From Agathobaculum massiliense (GTDB taxonomy: Bacteria; Bacillota; Clostridia; Oscillospirales; Butyricicoccaceae), in contig NZ_OMPN01000001.1 of the NCBI RefSeq assembly GCF_900291975.1, positions 1,674,001 to 1,738,000 on the forward strand: 64,000 bases of DNA, read 5' to 3'. This document shows, one piece after another, positions 17,585 through 25,213 of the stretch. How positions within the stretch are numbered: position 1 is the first letter of the stretch; each line of letters opens with the position of its first letter. A model generated the notes under the pieces. The model saw only the letters and a program-made list of their open reading frames with translations. It was not told the origin of the DNA and ran no database searches. Made by a program: the position numbers and the translations under genes.

Positions 17585-18205
17585 TTACTTGAACACGATA
17601 TACCGATACGGATTTGCCACACTGTCCTCCGTGTTGGTGCAGTTGAGCATGCCTTTCACCTCAAAGCCCGTGGAGGTGACAACTAAATGATATGCTGCGA
17701 TATCTGGCATTGCAAGCTCCATGCGCTGGGGATTATCTACGTTGCCAATCCATCTGGCGTTTGCAACCAGCACGGCTTTGGGTTGGTAGCCTAAGCGGAT
17801 TGCTTGCGTATTCTTTTCACCGTTGCCGTTATAGCTGCCAAGATAAATCTCGCATTTCTGTGCCTCCACCTCGGTCAGACGGGTATCCAGTGCGGAAACA
17901 GCCGCTTCCCGCGCCTCGCTTTCGGTATTAAGCGACGTCTGGGTTGCTTTTGCGTCCAGTTCGGCGGCAAGCTCCTCTGAGAGCATCTCCCGATCGATCG
18001 TGTCCCCGAACGTATCCACCACGATGCCCTCCACACGCGCCTCCAGCCGTGAAGCCTCGTCGCAGATTCCGTTCACCGCCTGCCGCAGCTCCTCCGGACT
18101 GCTGTCGAATCGCGCTTTCAGCTCGTTTGCCGGCAGGCTCGGCTGGTCGGGCAGGTCGGTGATTTTGTGCTGGAACGCTGTGATTTTATGATCGCTGAAT
18201 GACAT
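17585..18205 (-). CDS. Tail-fibre-like protein T1 (constant N-terminus, variable C-terminus)
   Basis: A 206-residue protein without signal peptide or membrane segment. Residues 1-90 (SFSDHKITAFQHKITDLPDQ onward) are almost identical in all six T genes of the window and resemble N-terminal parts of phage tail-fibre or baseplate-associated proteins. A short coiled-coil-like stretch follows (about 92-120). The C-terminal ~88 residues have the pattern YxGxYxGxG...LGYxPKAV...STGFEV...YRYIVFK seen at the tips of phage tail fibres, but differ strongly from the other T proteins. ATG follows AAAAGGAGG. It is convergent with cassette A and divergent from T2. Function unknown. Confidence 0.8.
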   Translation of the reverse strand: MSFSDHKITAFQHKITDLPDQPSLPANELKARFDSSPEELRQAVNGICDEASRLEARVEGIVVDTFGDTIDREMLSEELAAELDAKATQTSLNTESEAREAAVSALDTRLTEVEAQKCEIYLGSYNGNGEKNTQAIRLGYQPKAVLVANARWIGNVDNPQRMELAMPDIAAYHLVVTSTGFEVKGMLNCTNTEDSVANPYRYIVFK

Positions 18206-18780
18206 GAAAAACCTCCTTTTGTTTGGGGCGGCCGGAGCTCCCCCTCGCGCGCGTTCCTCTGACCACGCGGGCGCGCGCGTGAGGGGTTCCCCGCCCGCCG
18301 TTTGCACCGACACGGGAAAGTAAGCGTCTACCAGAATAGCAGAAACGGGAAAAAGCGCAAGGGCAAATACTTGCCCTTGCGCTTTCCGTTTTTTGGGCTA
18401 TTATAACGGTTGCTTACTTTCCCCGCATGAAAAACCAGACGGGGCGGCTCCGCCCCACGCGCGCCCGCGCGCGCTGTCCAAGGAACGCGCGCGGGCGGCA
18501 CCGACAAAAAGGAGGAAACCATGTCTTTTTCTGACCACAAGATCACGCAATTCACACACAAAATCACCGACCTGCCCGACCAGCCGAGCCTGCCGGCAAA
18601 CGAGCTGAAAGCGCGGTTCGACAGCAGTCCGGAGGAGCTGCGGCAGGCGGTGAACGGAATCTGCGACGAGGCTTCGCGGCTGGAGGCGCGTGTGGAGGGC
18701 ATCGTAGTGGACACGTTCGGGGACACGATCGATCGGGAGATGCTCTCAGAGGAGCTTGCCGCCGAGCTGGACGCGAAAGC
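17940..18780. repeat. 0.8-kb T-centre repeat, copy 1
   Basis: Near-identical to 33768-34558 and 44428-45267, all in the same orientation. Each copy contains the first ~250 bp of a leftward T gene, the divergent promoter region, and the first ~250 bp of a rightward T gene, so the copy is also internally an inverted repeat. Confidence 0.9.
18314..18423. promoter_or_regulatory. Symmetric divergent promoter of T1/T2
   Basis: Outer arms GGGAAAGTAAGC / GCTTACTTTCCC lie 110 bp apart. At the centre is a 15-bp perfect palindrome, AAAGCGCAAGGGCAA, ATAC loop, complement (18352-18385). Each inner arm supplies a -35: rightward TTGCGC, 16 bp, TATTAT (18377-18404); leftward TTGCGC, 16 bp, TATTCT (18333-18360). 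Both transcripts would begin with the same GCTTACTTTCCC. Long GC stems follow in both leaders, e.g. CCCGCGCGCG / CGCGCGCGGG at 18464-18495. The palindrome could also be an operator. Confidence 0.65.
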
Positions 18781-19174
18781 CGAACAAACCGCGCTTACCG
18801 GCGTTGACAGCCGTCTGCAGTCCGCAGAAGCTACCCTGCAGGCGCACACCGCGCAGCTTGCACAAAAAGCGGAGGTGTATTTCGGCACCTACACCGGTGA
18901 CGGCGCCGCCAGCCGTTTGATCAATATTGGTTTTACGCCAAAAGCCGTGATGGTGATGTGCGGCGGATATGCGACTTATTCCAAGGGTAGCCAGACCCAC
19001 TGGTACGGCGGCCTGGCGCTGGCGGGAAAGCCGGTGAAAGCATCGGACGGCAGGTCGGTATTGAACATCGAGGCGGGTGGTTTCCGCGTTTACACGGAGA
19101 GCACGCAGGTTTTTGCCGACTATGTCATGTCGAATACGGCAGAGCGGTCTTATCACTACATAGCCGTGAAGTAA
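18521..19174 (+). CDS. Tail-fibre-like protein T2
   Basis: A 217-residue T protein. The constant part (1-90) differs from the leftward copies at only a few residues (QFTHK instead of AFQHK), and this difference is kept in all three rightward copies. A coiled-coil-like stalk (TGVDSRLQSAEATLQAHTAQ) joins it to a C-terminal ~100-residue tip with YFGTYTGDG, INIGFTPKAVMV, GGFRVY and YHYIAVK. The ATG has AAAAAGGAGGAAACC upstream. It ends 6 bp before the terminator shared with cassette B. No export signal is visible. Confidence 0.8.
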   Translation: MSFSDHKITQFTHKITDLPDQPSLPANELKARFDSSPEELRQAVNGICDEASRLEARVEGIVVDTFGDTIDREMLSEELAAELDAKAEQTALTGVDSRLQSAEATLQAHTAQLAQKAEVYFGTYTGDGAASRLINIGFTPKAVMVMCGGYATYSKGSQTHWYGGLALAGKPVKASDGRSVLNIEAGGFRVYTESTQVFADYVMSNTAERSYHYIAVK

Positions 19175-19180
19175 AAAGGG

Positions 19181-19208
19181 AAAACCCCTCTCGAAAGAGA
19201 GGGGTTTT
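19181..19208. terminator. Bidirectional terminator between T2 and cassette B
   Basis: AAAACCCCTCTC / GAGAGGGGTTTT with a 4-nt loop. Confidence 0.9.
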
Positions 19209-19235
19209 CAAGTTAAATTTGCTTCAAGCTGCGCA

Positions 19236-22200
19236 TTAAGCTACAGTGATATCCAAGGTGTAAACCCAAGAAGTAGCAGTATGCGTGCCAGCAACCCAAC
19301 CGCCAGCCGGAGCAGCGGGAGCGGCACCCAGAACATGGTTAGCATCTGCTGCTGTAATAGTCAGGGTAGCGGTTGCGATATCGTTTTGCTCAATCGTGCC
19401 CTCAGTAGCCCCGTTATTTGTCTTTTCAACAACAGAAACCGCAGCACTCAGGCCAGTTGTCATACCAGTCACCGTATAACCACCGTTAACAGTGGCTGCG
19501 GGGTCGCTGGCCGTCGGAAGACCAGTCAAAGTACCAAGCGCAGTGATGGTCTGCGCTGCCACCGAGAACTCTACGGTCTTGGTAGCGCCGCCAACCGTCA
19601 GTTCCAGAACGTAATCGCCTTTATCCGCGCCATTCAGAGTAACCGTGGTGCTCTGTGCAGCAGCGTCGTTATTGGTGGGCAGAGTAAAAGCAGCACCAGC
19701 GGTGAACTTGGAGCTAACCAGATTGGTCTTGGACGAATCGCCCTTCGCATAGATGATGTAAGACGGACGCTTACCTACTGCATTCTCATATACGATATCG
19801 AGGTTTGCAACAGTAGTATCGCCAAAGGTCCAGCTCGGCTTGAACTCAAGGCTGGTGATCTTCTCGCCGGTAGACGGGGTCGTGTTGCCAGCAGCCGTAA
19901 AGGTCGCGGTAACATTGCCTGCGCCGGTAACGATCAGCGAATCAAACAGGTTGTATTCGCCGCCCTTGACAGACAGGGTAACCGTACCGTCGTTGTCGTT
20001 AGTCTCGATATCGGCAACATTGGTCAGCGTCAGCGTGCCATCCTTGTCAGCGTAGAACGAAAGCTGCATGATCGCGCCTTCGTAAGCCGCGCCCTCGTCG
20101 GTGTCGTTCGTGCGGGTGTTCAGCCACTGTACGTCAGACAGGCCGGAGATAGAGGGCAGCGTGTAAGCGCCATAGCGCTTGCCGGCGATCTCGTTAACGT
20201 CGATTACAATAACCTCGCCGCCGTATACCAGCAGGTTGGTCGCGTAGTAGGTAGTGCCGTTAACCTTCTGGCTATTCGCCTTGGTTGCAACGCCATCTTC
20301 CAAGCCGGTGCCAGCCTTGGAGTCAACGTACAGAACAGTGCTGTAATCATCCAGATCCTCATACGGGAGGTTAATCGTGCTGGATTCGATCGTGGTGCCC
20401 TTGGAGTTAACAGAGGTGATGGAACCAGCCGTTACACCAGAGGTGATCGCAACAGCGTCGGTCATGACCTTGTTGCCATCCTCATCATTGATCGCGGTGT
20501 AGCCAACGATAGTACCCTTGGTGAAGTCGTTCTCGCGGGACTTTTCAGCTACAACCTCAACGTTTTCAGCGCCGGTCCAAACGGTGAACTTGATGTTGCC
20601 GTTGGAGAGCTTAACAGCGTCCTTGGTGATGAAGCCGTAGTTCGCATTCGAAGAAATATTGTCGAATGTAGTACCCAGAGAACCGTTGCCGTTGAACTCA
20701 ACAGCGATAACGGAAGCGCGGTTCAGGCCGTCCACGTCGGAGGTGAAGTAGCCCAGAGTAGCCTGATACAGGTTGTTGGAGCTGCCATCGACATCGAGCG
20801 TACCGTCGCTTACCAGCGCCTTGAGCTGCTTGCCGGTGATGTGCTTGATGTCAGCCTTGGTCGTGTTGGCCGGCGTACCGTGGCTGTCCGTCGTCCAAAC
20901 GATAACGTCTGCGCTGTCAGAAATGCGGTCAGTGTCGACCTTATCGCCAGCGGTATCCAGATCCTCCTTGCCCTCGTAGGTGAAATCACCGTAGAAGTCA
21001 GCGGTGGAGGCAAGGGCAATCAGCTCATAGGTGCTGCCGGACTTGCTGTACTCGTAGAACTGGCCGGGAACAATAGCGGTACCCTTATCGCCGTTCTGCT
21101 GCGTAAAGTAGGTGTTCTTCAGGTTGATGGTCGCCTTGTCGCCGTTCGGGAACATGACGCGCGCCTGATCGTTGGACAGGCCGTCCTGGCCAACATAGGA
21201 CACGAACAGAACGTCGGTCAGCTTGTCGGAACCAGCGGAGGTCTTGTCAGCGTAGAACAGAATGCCGTTTACGGCAACATATTCTGCCTCAACACCCGGC
21301 TTTACGTTGGTGTTGATGTCCTTGTTGGAGGAATCGGTTTCATTGAACCACTCGTCGCCGATCTGGTACTGCTTCCAGCCGGTCTTATCCTTGGTGGCCT
21401 CAACAGTGCCGGTCGCCTTGGAGGCTACGACGATATCGTTGTTGTCGTTGTACAGGTTCTTGGTGATAATGACCCAGTCGTCCTTCTCAACGTCCTCGTC
21501 GATCGTGTCTTCGGAGAACTTGTAGGTTTTGCTGCCCGCGATGATCTGCGAGGAAGCGACATAGGTAACCTTGGCAACGTCTACCGTCTTGATGTAAGCG
21601 GTATCGATCTTGTTGTTGTCATCGGTGTCGATCAGGGTGATCACGTCCGCCGACTGCTGATCCTTGAACGCGCCAGCCTTCCAGTTTTCGTTCAGCTCTT
21701 CGCCGTCACGGATTACAGTCACGCCGTCGGTTTCAACCGAGTAGCTCTCGTCGTCAATGACGATCTTGCCGGCGTCGACGCTGATCTCGTTCTGATTGAC
21801 CGTGACAACACTGTTGTCGTCGATCGGGTAAACGCCGAGAACAGAGTTGTTCTTGCCGTCCTTGAACAGAACCTTGACCTTCTGGCCCAGCAGGCTCGAG
21901 TAGTCGGTGTCAACCTTGACAAAATGCTCGTCGTCGCTGTCGCTGTCGGTGCGGTCAGAAGAGGACATCTGGATATCGAGGTCGGAGCCGTCGATGCTGA
22001 TCAGCGTACCAACGTTGGTCCACAGATCCATCCACTTGCGGCCAACGGAGATCGAAGAGCCGCCCAGAGCGAGGCCGTCCTCGGAATCGTTGACGAAATC
22101 CTCAACGATTTCGGAGTAGCGGACAGCGGTCATATCCAGCGCGTTGGCGAGGATCTGCGCCGCGTCCTGACGGGTGCAGGCGCCGGTGATGGAAGAGTTA

Positions 22201-22697
22201 ACGTCGTTCAGCAGGCGGTTGGTGGTTGCCAGGGTGACGGTGTTGGTCAGCCACTTGGTGCCGGTCAGACCAGCCTTGTCCGCGCGGTAGCCGCCCAGAA
22301 CGAGCGCCATCTTGAGCGCTTCGCCGGTGGTTACGTTGCCGTCCGGATCGAACTGGGTCGCGGTCTTGCCCGCAACGATGCCGGTATTCTGCAGGTACTT
22401 GATGTAGCCCTGATACCAGCTGTCGGTCAGGTCGGTGAACGAAGTCGGGTTGTTCGCATGAGCGGAAGCGTCGTCGTTGCCGCCGTTGCGGATGACATAA
22501 ATCATCTTGGCAAACTCAGCGCGGGTGACGTCTCCCTCAGGATTGAAGCTGCCGTCGCTGTAGCCATTGATAATGTTCAGCTCCGTCAGCAGGTCCACGG
22601 CTTCTGCGTTGACAATGTCCGCCTCGTCCGTGAACGCCGCACCGGCAAACATGGTGAACGCGCATGCGAACGCCAGCACCAGTGCGAGAACCTTTTT
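19236..22697 (-). CDS. Silent S-layer (SLH) cassette B, divergent type
   Basis: A 1153-codon open frame. It shares the signal-peptide block exactly with the other cassettes, then diverges: its SLH modules (AVDLLTELNIINGYSDGSFNPEGDVTRAEFAKMI and following) differ clearly from A, C, D, E and F. The middle again has LLGQKVKVLFKDGKNN. The C-terminus holds Ig-like repeats. Reading back from the block in frame gives CAG CAT TGC TAA, a stop immediately upstream, so it cannot be translated from an upstream ATG; a GTG at 22679 has no ribosome site and would lose the basic signal-peptide start. It would be expressed only after fusion to another leader. Confidence 0.82.
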   Translation of the reverse strand, partial: KKVLALVLAFACAFTMFAGAAFTDEADIVNAEAVDLLTELNIINGYSDGSFNPEGDVTRAEFAKMIYVIRNGGNDDASAHANNPTSFTDLTDSWYQGYIKYLQNTGIVAGKTATQFDPDGNVTTGEALKMALVLGGYRADKAGLTGTKWLTNTVTLATTNRLLNDVNSSITGACTRQDAAQILANALDMTAVRYSEIVEDFVNDSEDGLALGGSSISVGRKWMDLWTNVGTLISIDGSDLDIQMSSSDRTDSDSDDEHFVKVDTDYSSLLGQKVKVLFKDGKNNSVLGVYPIDDNSVVTVNQNEISVDAGKIVIDDESYSVETDGVTVIRDGEELNENWKAGAFKDQQSADVITLIDTDDNNKIDTAYIKTVDVAKVTYVASSQIIAGSKTYKFSEDTIDEDVEKDDWVIITKNLYNDNNDIVVASKATGTVEATKDKTGWKQYQIGDEWFNETDSSNKDINTNVKPGVEAEYVAVNGILFYADKTSAGSDKLTDVLFVSYVGQDGLSNDQARVMFPNGDKATINLKNTYFTQQNGDKGTAIVPGQFYEYSKSGSTYELIALASTADFYGDFTYEGKEDLDTAGDKVDTDRISDSADVIVWTTDSHGTPANTTKADIKHITGKQLKALVSDGTLDVDGSSNNLYQATLGYFTSDVDGLNRASVIAVEFNGNGSLGTTFDNISSNANYGFITKDAVKLSNGNIKFTVWTGAENVEVVAEKSRENDFTKGTIVGYTAINDEDGNKVMTDAVAITSGVTAGSITSVNSKGTTIESSTINLPYEDLDDYSTVLYVDSKAGTGLEDGVATKANSQKVNGTTYYATNLLVYGGEVIVIDVNEIAGKRYGAYTLPSISGLSDVQWLNTRTNDTDEGAAYEGAIMQLSFYADKDGTLTLTNVADIETNDNDGTVTLSVKGGEYNLFDSLIVTGAGNVTATFTAAGNTTPSTGEKITSLEFKPSWTFGDTTVANLDIVYENAVGKRPSYIIYAKGDSSKTNLVSSKFTAGAAFTLPTNNDAAAQSTTVTLNGADKGDYVLELTVGGATKTVEFSVAAQTITALGTLTGLPTASDPAATVNGGYTVTGMTTGLSAAVSVVEKTNNGATEGTIEQNDIATATLTITAADANHVLGAAPAAPAGGWVAGTHTATSWVYTLDITVA
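22627..22697 (-). repeat. 71-bp recombination-candidate block, copy B
   Basis: Identical to copies A, C and E although the rest of cassette B is divergent. GCCATCAG occupies 22698-22705. Confidence 0.88.
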
Positions 22698-22866
22698 CTG
22701 ATGGCATTAAAAATAATTTTTTGATGTTTTTTGATGCCGCATTATAGCACGGATCGGTCATAATTGCAACTATTATTTTTATTTTTGATTTTGAACTTCC
22801 TGGATTATATTTCCATGTCTTAACAGTCGGAATTTGAGTATTCATTCATGCAAAAGAATAATTATA

Positions 22867-22903
22867 AAAATACGCCCCTCTTTTATAAGAGGGGCGTATT
22901 TTA
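22867..22903 (-). terminator. Terminator of the decarboxylase-darA-holB-ricT operon
   Basis: AAAATACGCCCCTC / GAGGGGCGTATTTT hairpin overlapping the ricT stop codon. Confidence 0.88.
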
Positions 22904-23995
22904 TTCTTCTACAGGCTTCTCTTCGTGATACGCCTGCGCTTCCCCACCGGAGGATTTCCTGCGGCGGCGTCCACCGCGTCTGCGACGGCGCTTGGGGGCG
23001 TCGCCGGTTGCGCCTTCGGCAGCCGAAGCGCTTTCCGGCGCGGCAGGCTCTGCCGCTGAGGGTGCGCGTTCGGGCTTGCCCGGCTGAGCGGACTGCTCTG
23101 CGCGCGGCGGACGGACAGATTCGGCTTCCTCCCGCCTGCGGCGCTCCTCGGCCAGCGCGGCGATGTTCTGCCGGTTGCGGCAGGCGCCCTTCACCACGCA
23201 GCAATCTGCGCACTGGAACTCGGTCAGGGAATGCTCCGGACTGTCGTCCAGCTGCACCTTGCAGGTGCCGCGCAGCATTTGCGTGGAAATGACCTTTCCT
23301 CGCCCCTCCGGCGTATCCACCACGCTGCCCTGCTTGGGCGTGACCTTTTGCAGCTCGGCATAGGCTTCGTGCTCATATTTGAGACAGCACATCAGCCGCC
23401 CGCAGGTGCCGGATATTTTGGCAGGGTTAAGCGACAGGTTTTGATCCTTGGCCATATTGATCGAAACCGGATGGAAGTCCTCCAGATAAGAGGAGCAGCA
23501 CAGCTCGCGGCCGCAGGTGCCCAAGCCGCCGATCATCTTCGCTTCATCGCGCACGCCGATCTGCCGCAGCTCGATACGGGTGCGGAATACGCTGGCCAGA
23601 TCCTTGACCAGCTCGCGGAAGTCCACGCGGCCATCTGCCGTAAAATAAAACAGCATTTTGTTCATATCAAAGGTACATTCGACCGTGACCAGGTTCATGT
23701 CCAGCCCGCGTTCCTCGATCTTGCGCTTGCAGACGATAAACGCCTCGTCCGCGCGCTTTTTATTCCGCTCGAGCGTTTTTCGGTCCGCGTCGGTCGCCAC
23801 GCGCAGCATGCGTTTGAGCGGCTGCACAACCGTCTGGTCAGGTACGTCGGTGTTCGCCTGCACGCACTCGCCGTACTCCAGGCCGCGCGCGGTTTCCACG
23901 ATCACGCCCGTCCCTGTCTCCACAGGGATGTCCTGCGGGTCAAAATAATACATCTTTCCGTTTGGCTTGAAACGGACTCCGATAATTGTAGTCAA
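22901..23995 (-). CDS. ricT: PSP1-domain protein RicT/YaaT
   Basis: A 364-residue member of the RicT (YaaT) family, part of the Y-complex that in Bacillus subtilis promotes RNase Y-dependent mRNA maturation. Conserved features: TTIIGVRFKPNGKMYYF start, IELRQIGVRDEAKMIGGLG and the cysteine set CGRELCCSSY and CGRLMCCLKYEH that helps bind Fe-S clusters in the RicAFT complex. I chose TTG at 23995 with GGAGG upstream; an ATG at 24040 lies inside holB. The C-terminal ~85 residues are an unusual tail rich in Ala/Glu/Pro ending in RRRRRGGRRRR, not found in the ~275-residue Bacillus protein, and suggest RNA binding. Confidence 0.88.
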   Translation of the reverse strand: MTTIIGVRFKPNGKMYYFDPQDIPVETGTGVIVETARGLEYGECVQANTDVPDQTVVQPLKRMLRVATDADRKTLERNKKRADEAFIVCKRKIEERGLDMNLVTVECTFDMNKMLFYFTADGRVDFRELVKDLASVFRTRIELRQIGVRDEAKMIGGLGTCGRELCCSSYLEDFHPVSINMAKDQNLSLNPAKISGTCGRLMCCLKYEHEAYAELQKVTPKQGSVVDTPEGRGKVISTQMLRGTCKVQLDDSPEHSLTEFQCADCCVVKGACRNRQNIAALAEERRRREEAESVRPPRAEQSAQPGKPERAPSAAEPAAPESASAAEGATGDAPKRRRRRGGRRRRKSSGGEAQAYHEEKPVEE

Positions 23996-24014
23996 AAGCT
24001 GATATCCTCCTATA

Positions 24015-24893
24015 TTATAGAAAGCAGATGCGGTATACATCGCTTGTCAGCGCACAGGTCACTGCCGCCGCCGCGGCGTTGCGGCCGATCCGACCGATCA
24101 GCTCTCCAATCCAGTCATATACCGCCAGCAGGCGGCTGGCGGGTACCGTCCGTGCCAGAGCGCGCGCTTCGGTTTCCAGCGCGGGCTGCAAAGGCGGCTG
24201 CGGCAGGGCTTTGGCGAAAAACACAGCGTCGCGCAACGCGGCCTGCAGAATGCCCAGCACACCCATCAGCGTCCGGCGCGGCGTTTTTTCGAGCGCCAGC
24301 GCGGCCAGCATCATCCGCTCCTCGCGCTGCGCGGCCACAGCGGTCAGATACGGCGCGAGCAGCGCGGCCGCCTCCCCATCCGAAACCGCTGCGCCGGCCG
24401 GCGCGAGCGCGAATTTCGTGCAGCGGGAACGCACGGTCTGCAGCAGAGCGTCCGGCTGTTCGGCGGCCAGGATGAAAAATGCATAGCCCGGCGGCTCCTC
24501 CAGCTCCTTGAGCAGTGCGTTCTGCGCCATGGGGTTGAGGTTCTGCGCGTGGCAGATCACAGTCACGCGCCGCGCCCCGTCATTGGGGACGATCGCGTTT
24601 TCCGCCTTAATGCGGCGCGCGAGATCGACCTTCAGCTCCTCGTCGCCCGCATCGATCATCATCAGGTCGGGATGCACGCCCTGCTCCACCTTGCGGCAGG
24701 ACAGGCAGGTCCCGCAGGGCCTCGGCCCACCGCTCTCGCACAGGATCGCGGCGGCTAGGACGCAGGAAAGCGTCTTCAGCCCGTCGGGATCGTCGCCGGA
24801 AAGCAGGACGGTCTGCGGGAAACGGCCGGACAGCGCGTTCCGCAGGCTGCTTTTGAGCGCCGTGTTGCCCGGCAGACTGTCAAACGAGATCAA
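24015..24893 (-). CDS. holB: DNA polymerase III delta' subunit
   Basis: A 292-residue clamp-loader subunit. It carries the zinc-binding cysteine cluster CESGGPRPCGTCLSC near residue 55, a degenerate P-loop region (LLSGDDPDGLKT) as is normal for delta', and the sensor segment AQNALLKELEEPP followed by VRSRC. The C-terminal collar part is Ala-rich and less conserved. It overlaps darA by 4 bp and is followed by ricT, the standard Firmicutes order. Confidence 0.93.
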   Translation of the reverse strand: MISFDSLPGNTALKSSLRNALSGRFPQTVLLSGDDPDGLKTLSCVLAAAILCESGGPRPCGTCLSCRKVEQGVHPDLMMIDAGDEELKVDLARRIKAENAIVPNDGARRVTVICHAQNLNPMAQNALLKELEEPPGYAFFILAAEQPDALLQTVRSRCTKFALAPAGAAVSDGEAAALLAPYLTAVAAQREERMMLAALALEKTPRRTLMGVLGILQAALRDAVFFAKALPQPPLQPALETEARALARTVPASRLLAVYDWIGELIGRIGRNAAAAAVTCALTSDVYRICFL

Positions 24894-25213
24894 AGCTTTT
24901 CAAACCGCTCGACATGCAGCACGAACACGGTCGCGCCGCCGACCTCGACCTGTACGGGCGTGGATGGGAAAAAGCCCATGCCCAGCTCGGCGGTGGTCGG
25001 GATGATCTGCTTGCGCGAGGAGGAATGCTCGCGGATGATGTCGAAGCAGGCGTCCAGCCTGGATTCCTCCAGTCCGATCAGGATGGTGACGTTGCCGGCC
25101 TTGAGGAAGCCGCCGGTCGTCGCCAGCTTGGTGATGGAAAAGCCCGCTTTCATCAGGCTGTTGATTACGTCCTGTGCATCATCATAATTGATGATCGCAA
25201 GTACCATTTTCAT
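24890..25213 (-). CDS. darA: Cyclic-di-AMP receptor DarA (PII-like)
   Basis: A 107-residue PII-like protein of the DarA/PstA/YaaQ family that binds c-di-AMP as a trimer. Family marks: KMVLAIINYDDAQDVINSLMKAGFSITKLATTGGFL with the nucleotide-site TTGGFLKAGNVTILIG loop, and GMGFFPSTPVQVEVGGATVFVL near the C-terminus. Length is right. It overlaps both neighbours by 4 bp (decarboxylase upstream, holB downstream), so the four genes are translationally coupled. Confidence 0.94.
   Translation of the reverse strand: MKMVLAIINYDDAQDVINSLMKAGFSITKLATTGGFLKAGNVTILIGLEESRLDACFDIIREHSSSRKQIIPTTAELGMGFFPSTPVQVEVGGATVFVLHVERFEKL

Noticed and set aside
18352-18385. Palindrome between divergent T genes as a terminator
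   Set aside because: No gene converges on it, its T runs are interrupted, and both arms hold -35 boxes at proper distance from -10 boxes. A promoter/operator is the better reading, although weak termination cannot be excluded.
17585-19174. Diversity-generating retroelement acting on the T tips
   Set aside because: The constant/variable pattern invites the idea, but there is no reverse transcriptase, no template repeat and no adenine-specific pattern; the tips differ over their whole length.
19281-22724. Very long open frames antisense to the SLH genes (also 14257-15357, 29645-32074, 40611-43499, 46746-49379)
   Set aside because: They mirror the coding frame of the SLH genes and arise from biased codons (GAC, GTT, GGC, AAG). 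They have no ribosome sites, and their products are low-complexity Val/Asp/Gly/Leu sequences.
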